This document shows, piece by piece, positions 62,997 to 64,000 of a stretch of DNA of 64,000 nt. The stretch is from contig OY970326.1 of assembly GCA_963717155.1 (NCBI GenBank), positions 434,001-498,000 on the forward strand. The letters run 5' to 3'. The notes beneath the pieces were generated by a model. The model was given only the letters and a program-made list of their open reading frames with translations, searched no databases and was not told the DNA's origin. Source of the stretch: G963717155 sp963717155 (GTDB lineage Bacteria; Actinomycetota; Thermoleophilia; Gaiellales; JALYLC01). Positions within the stretch are counted from its first letter, which is position 1. Each line of letters starts with the position of its first letter. The position numbers were made by a program, and so were the translations under genes.

Positions 62997-63019
62997 CGCT
63001 GACCTCCGTTCAGATCGAT

Positions 63020-63038
63020 TCAGCTTGCTCTAAGCTGA
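63020..63038. promoter_or_regulatory. inverted repeat upstream of the 62.3-63.0 kb operon
   Basis: TCAGCTT and AAGCTGA separated by GCTCT, 24 bases before the start codon of the operon. On the minus strand TTTAATC, a weak -10, lies just upstream. A regulator-binding site is likely. Confidence 0.5.
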
Positions 63039-63342
63039 TTAAAGCACATTTAGGCGGGGAGTACAAGGGAAATTCAGGGCGTATTCACAGAGAGACGGGT
63101 GATCGGGTTGTCTTAATCGTCTTGGATCATCTTGGATATGTCTGAGATGCGGTCTGCCTGCGATCGCTGGGCCGGTGCGAGGACGGCTTTCGCCGACACG
63201 TGCTGCGCGAAACGACCGACGTCGCTGGCGGAAGAAGCGAGGCCCGTGGCGGTAGCGTCGGAGGGCCGGCGAGTGTGACCCCTTTCCGCGGCCGCCCGGC
63301 GAGCTCACGTTCCAATCCTGGACCTTCCACCAGGAGGCCAAC
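63039..63342. other. 304-base spacer with no gene
   Basis: AT-rich patches (63040-63130) lie upstream of the minus-strand operon and may hold its promoter. The remainder shows no supported gene. Confidence 0.3.
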
Positions 63343-63468
63343 GTGAGCCGCTTAGATGCAGCCGTCAAGGTGGCGGCAATGGTGTCGATGCTCGTCATCG
63401 CAGCCGCCGTCCTCATCTTCGCCATCAGCTGGCGGCCGATGCCAGCCTGGCTGCTCATCGACGCTTAG
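63343..63468 (+). CDS. 41-residue single-pass membrane peptide
   Basis: GTG 63343 follows AGGAGG by seven bases. The product has one membrane segment (MVSMLVIAAAVLIFAISW) and a short tail ending LLIDA. No family is known; it could be a membrane stress peptide or type I-like toxin, but the sequence alone does not show this. Confidence 0.45.
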   Translation: MSRLDAAVKVAAMVSMLVIAAAVLIFAISWRPMPAWLLIDA

Positions 63469-63742
63469 TGAGCGTAGGACTCGCCGCGAGATCCTCCCGC
63501 GCGGGATTGATCGACGACGGTGCGGCGCGAGGCGGCTCCGTCCTGTCGGGCGCGGGTGCGGGCTTGTCGCCGTGACGGCGGCCTAGGCCGGCCCCGCAGG
63601 GTTGACTGGCTGGCGTCCACGCGCACCCCGCTGAGGGCGCTCAAGGTGTCCAGTTGCGCGTTCGACGGGTGTTGCTCTTGCCGATCGTCGAGTCGGATGT
63701 GCGCTGGGCGGCGACGTGCGTGATCCTGTCCAAGTTCGGATG
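63469..63742. other. spacer before the oxidoreductase gene
   Basis: About 270 bases with no supported gene or repeat. Confidence 0.25.
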
Positions 63743-63748
63743 TAGCCT
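63743..63748 (+). promoter_or_regulatory. -10 box of the oxidoreductase gene
   Basis: TAGCCT, ten bases before ATG 63759, without a ribosome binding site. Confidence 0.3.
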
Positions 63749-63758
63749 CGCAGGCAAC

Positions 63759-64000
63759 ATGCGCGCCGTTCTCGTTCGTGAGCCGGGGCCGGCGGAGAAC
63801 CTCCAGCTGGCGGAGCTCCCGCGGCCGACGGCGGGCGTAGGGCGCGTGGTCGTTCGGGTCGGGGCGGCCGGAGTGAACCCGGTCGATGCGACTAATCGAG
63901 CCGACCCGAGTTGGGCCGGGATCGAGCCGCCGTACGTGGTCGGGTATGAGTTCGCGGGCTGGATCGAGGAAGTCGGGCGCGGCGTTGCGGGCGTCGCGCG
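63759..64000 (+). CDS. MDR-family zinc-type/quinone oxidoreductase (partial, runs off the window)
   Basis: The first 80 codons encode the N-terminal GroES-like domain of medium-chain dehydrogenases: MRAVLVREPGPAENLQLAEL, VVVRVGAAGVNPVDATNR and YVVGYEFAGWIEEVG. NPVD in place of CHTD suggests the quinone oxidoreductase branch, which lacks the catalytic zinc. The gene continues beyond base 64000. Confidence 0.75.
   Translation, partial: MRAVLVREPGPAENLQLAELPRPTAGVGRVVVRVGAAGVNPVDATNRADPSWAGIEPPYVVGYEFAGWIEEVGRGVAGVA

Noticed and set aside
1..64000. CRISPR arrays, rRNA genes, complete insertion sequences
   Set aside because: No regularly spaced repeats, no rRNA-like sequence, and no transposase with terminal inverted repeats were seen.

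Overview
The window is GC-rich (third codon positions almost all G or C), densely packed, and full of 4-base ATGA/GTGA gene overlaps. CarD, actinobacterial-style proteins and long secreted Ig/FN3-type proteins together suggest a deep-branching actinobacterium, most likely of the class Thermoleophilia (Gaiellales/Solirubrobacterales type). This placement is inferred from gene content only. A recurring feature is a TANNNT -10 box 6-10 bases before a start codon with no ribosome binding site, so many messages are probably leaderless.

1-25 kb is a conserved housekeeping block. It carries radA, disA, carD, a YacL-like PIN/TRAM protein, ispD, a PHP phosphatase, ispF, mutY, rnhB, gltX, cysS, rlmB and a SigH-family sigma factor. 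Without the extra genes this is the radA-disA-yacL-ispD-ispF-gltX-cysS-rlmB-sigH order known from Bacillus. Inserted among these are an AAA ATPase with a palindromic operator, a Cys/Met-metabolism PLP enzyme, an XRE/membrane protein/exonuclease operon, a polysaccharide deacetylase, a kinase-less sensor-like membrane protein, an M29-like peptidase, a hipBA module with three evenly spaced operators, and a kinase plus enolase-paralogue pair.

25-43.5 kb holds an LmeA-like protein, an MBL hydrolase, a large LuxR regulator, and three big exported proteins: a probable abundant surface protein, a protein with 12 Ig-like repeats, and an M11 metalloprotease with FN3 domains. A small LuxR-type regulator, a class III aminotransferase, a GNAT enzyme and an M16 peptidase follow. 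A tRNA-Thr(TGT) at 43.6 kb ends this part.

44.2-56.4 kb is a self-contained catabolic island. A divergent XRE-cupin regulator faces a sugar-type ABC importer (binding protein, two separately encoded ATPase halves, two permeases). Interleaved with or following the importer genes are an enolase-superfamily dehydratase, an MBL lactonase-like enzyme, an M19-like protein, a VOC protein, an HpaI-type aldolase, acylating acetaldehyde dehydrogenase and 4-hydroxy-2-oxovalerate aldolase. Uptake, lactone opening, dehydration, retro-aldol cleavage and acyl-CoA formation can be read from the genes; the substrate cannot.

56.4-64 kb is accessory and eroded. It holds an esterase remnant, a lipoprotein-like membrane protein, an N-truncated K+ channel, small genes, a membrane protein broken at a G10 tract, a GIY-YIG-type protein with a paralogous HTH gene, a truncated uracil-DNA glycosylase-like gene with two coupled unknown genes, and the start of an MDR-family oxidoreductase. 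At least nine single-base frameshifts interrupt otherwise well-conserved genes (gltX, a luxR gene, the Ig-repeat gene three times, the M16 peptidase, an ABC ATPase, a permease, a membrane protein). Because gltX is essential, sequence error is the likeliest cause for most of them.
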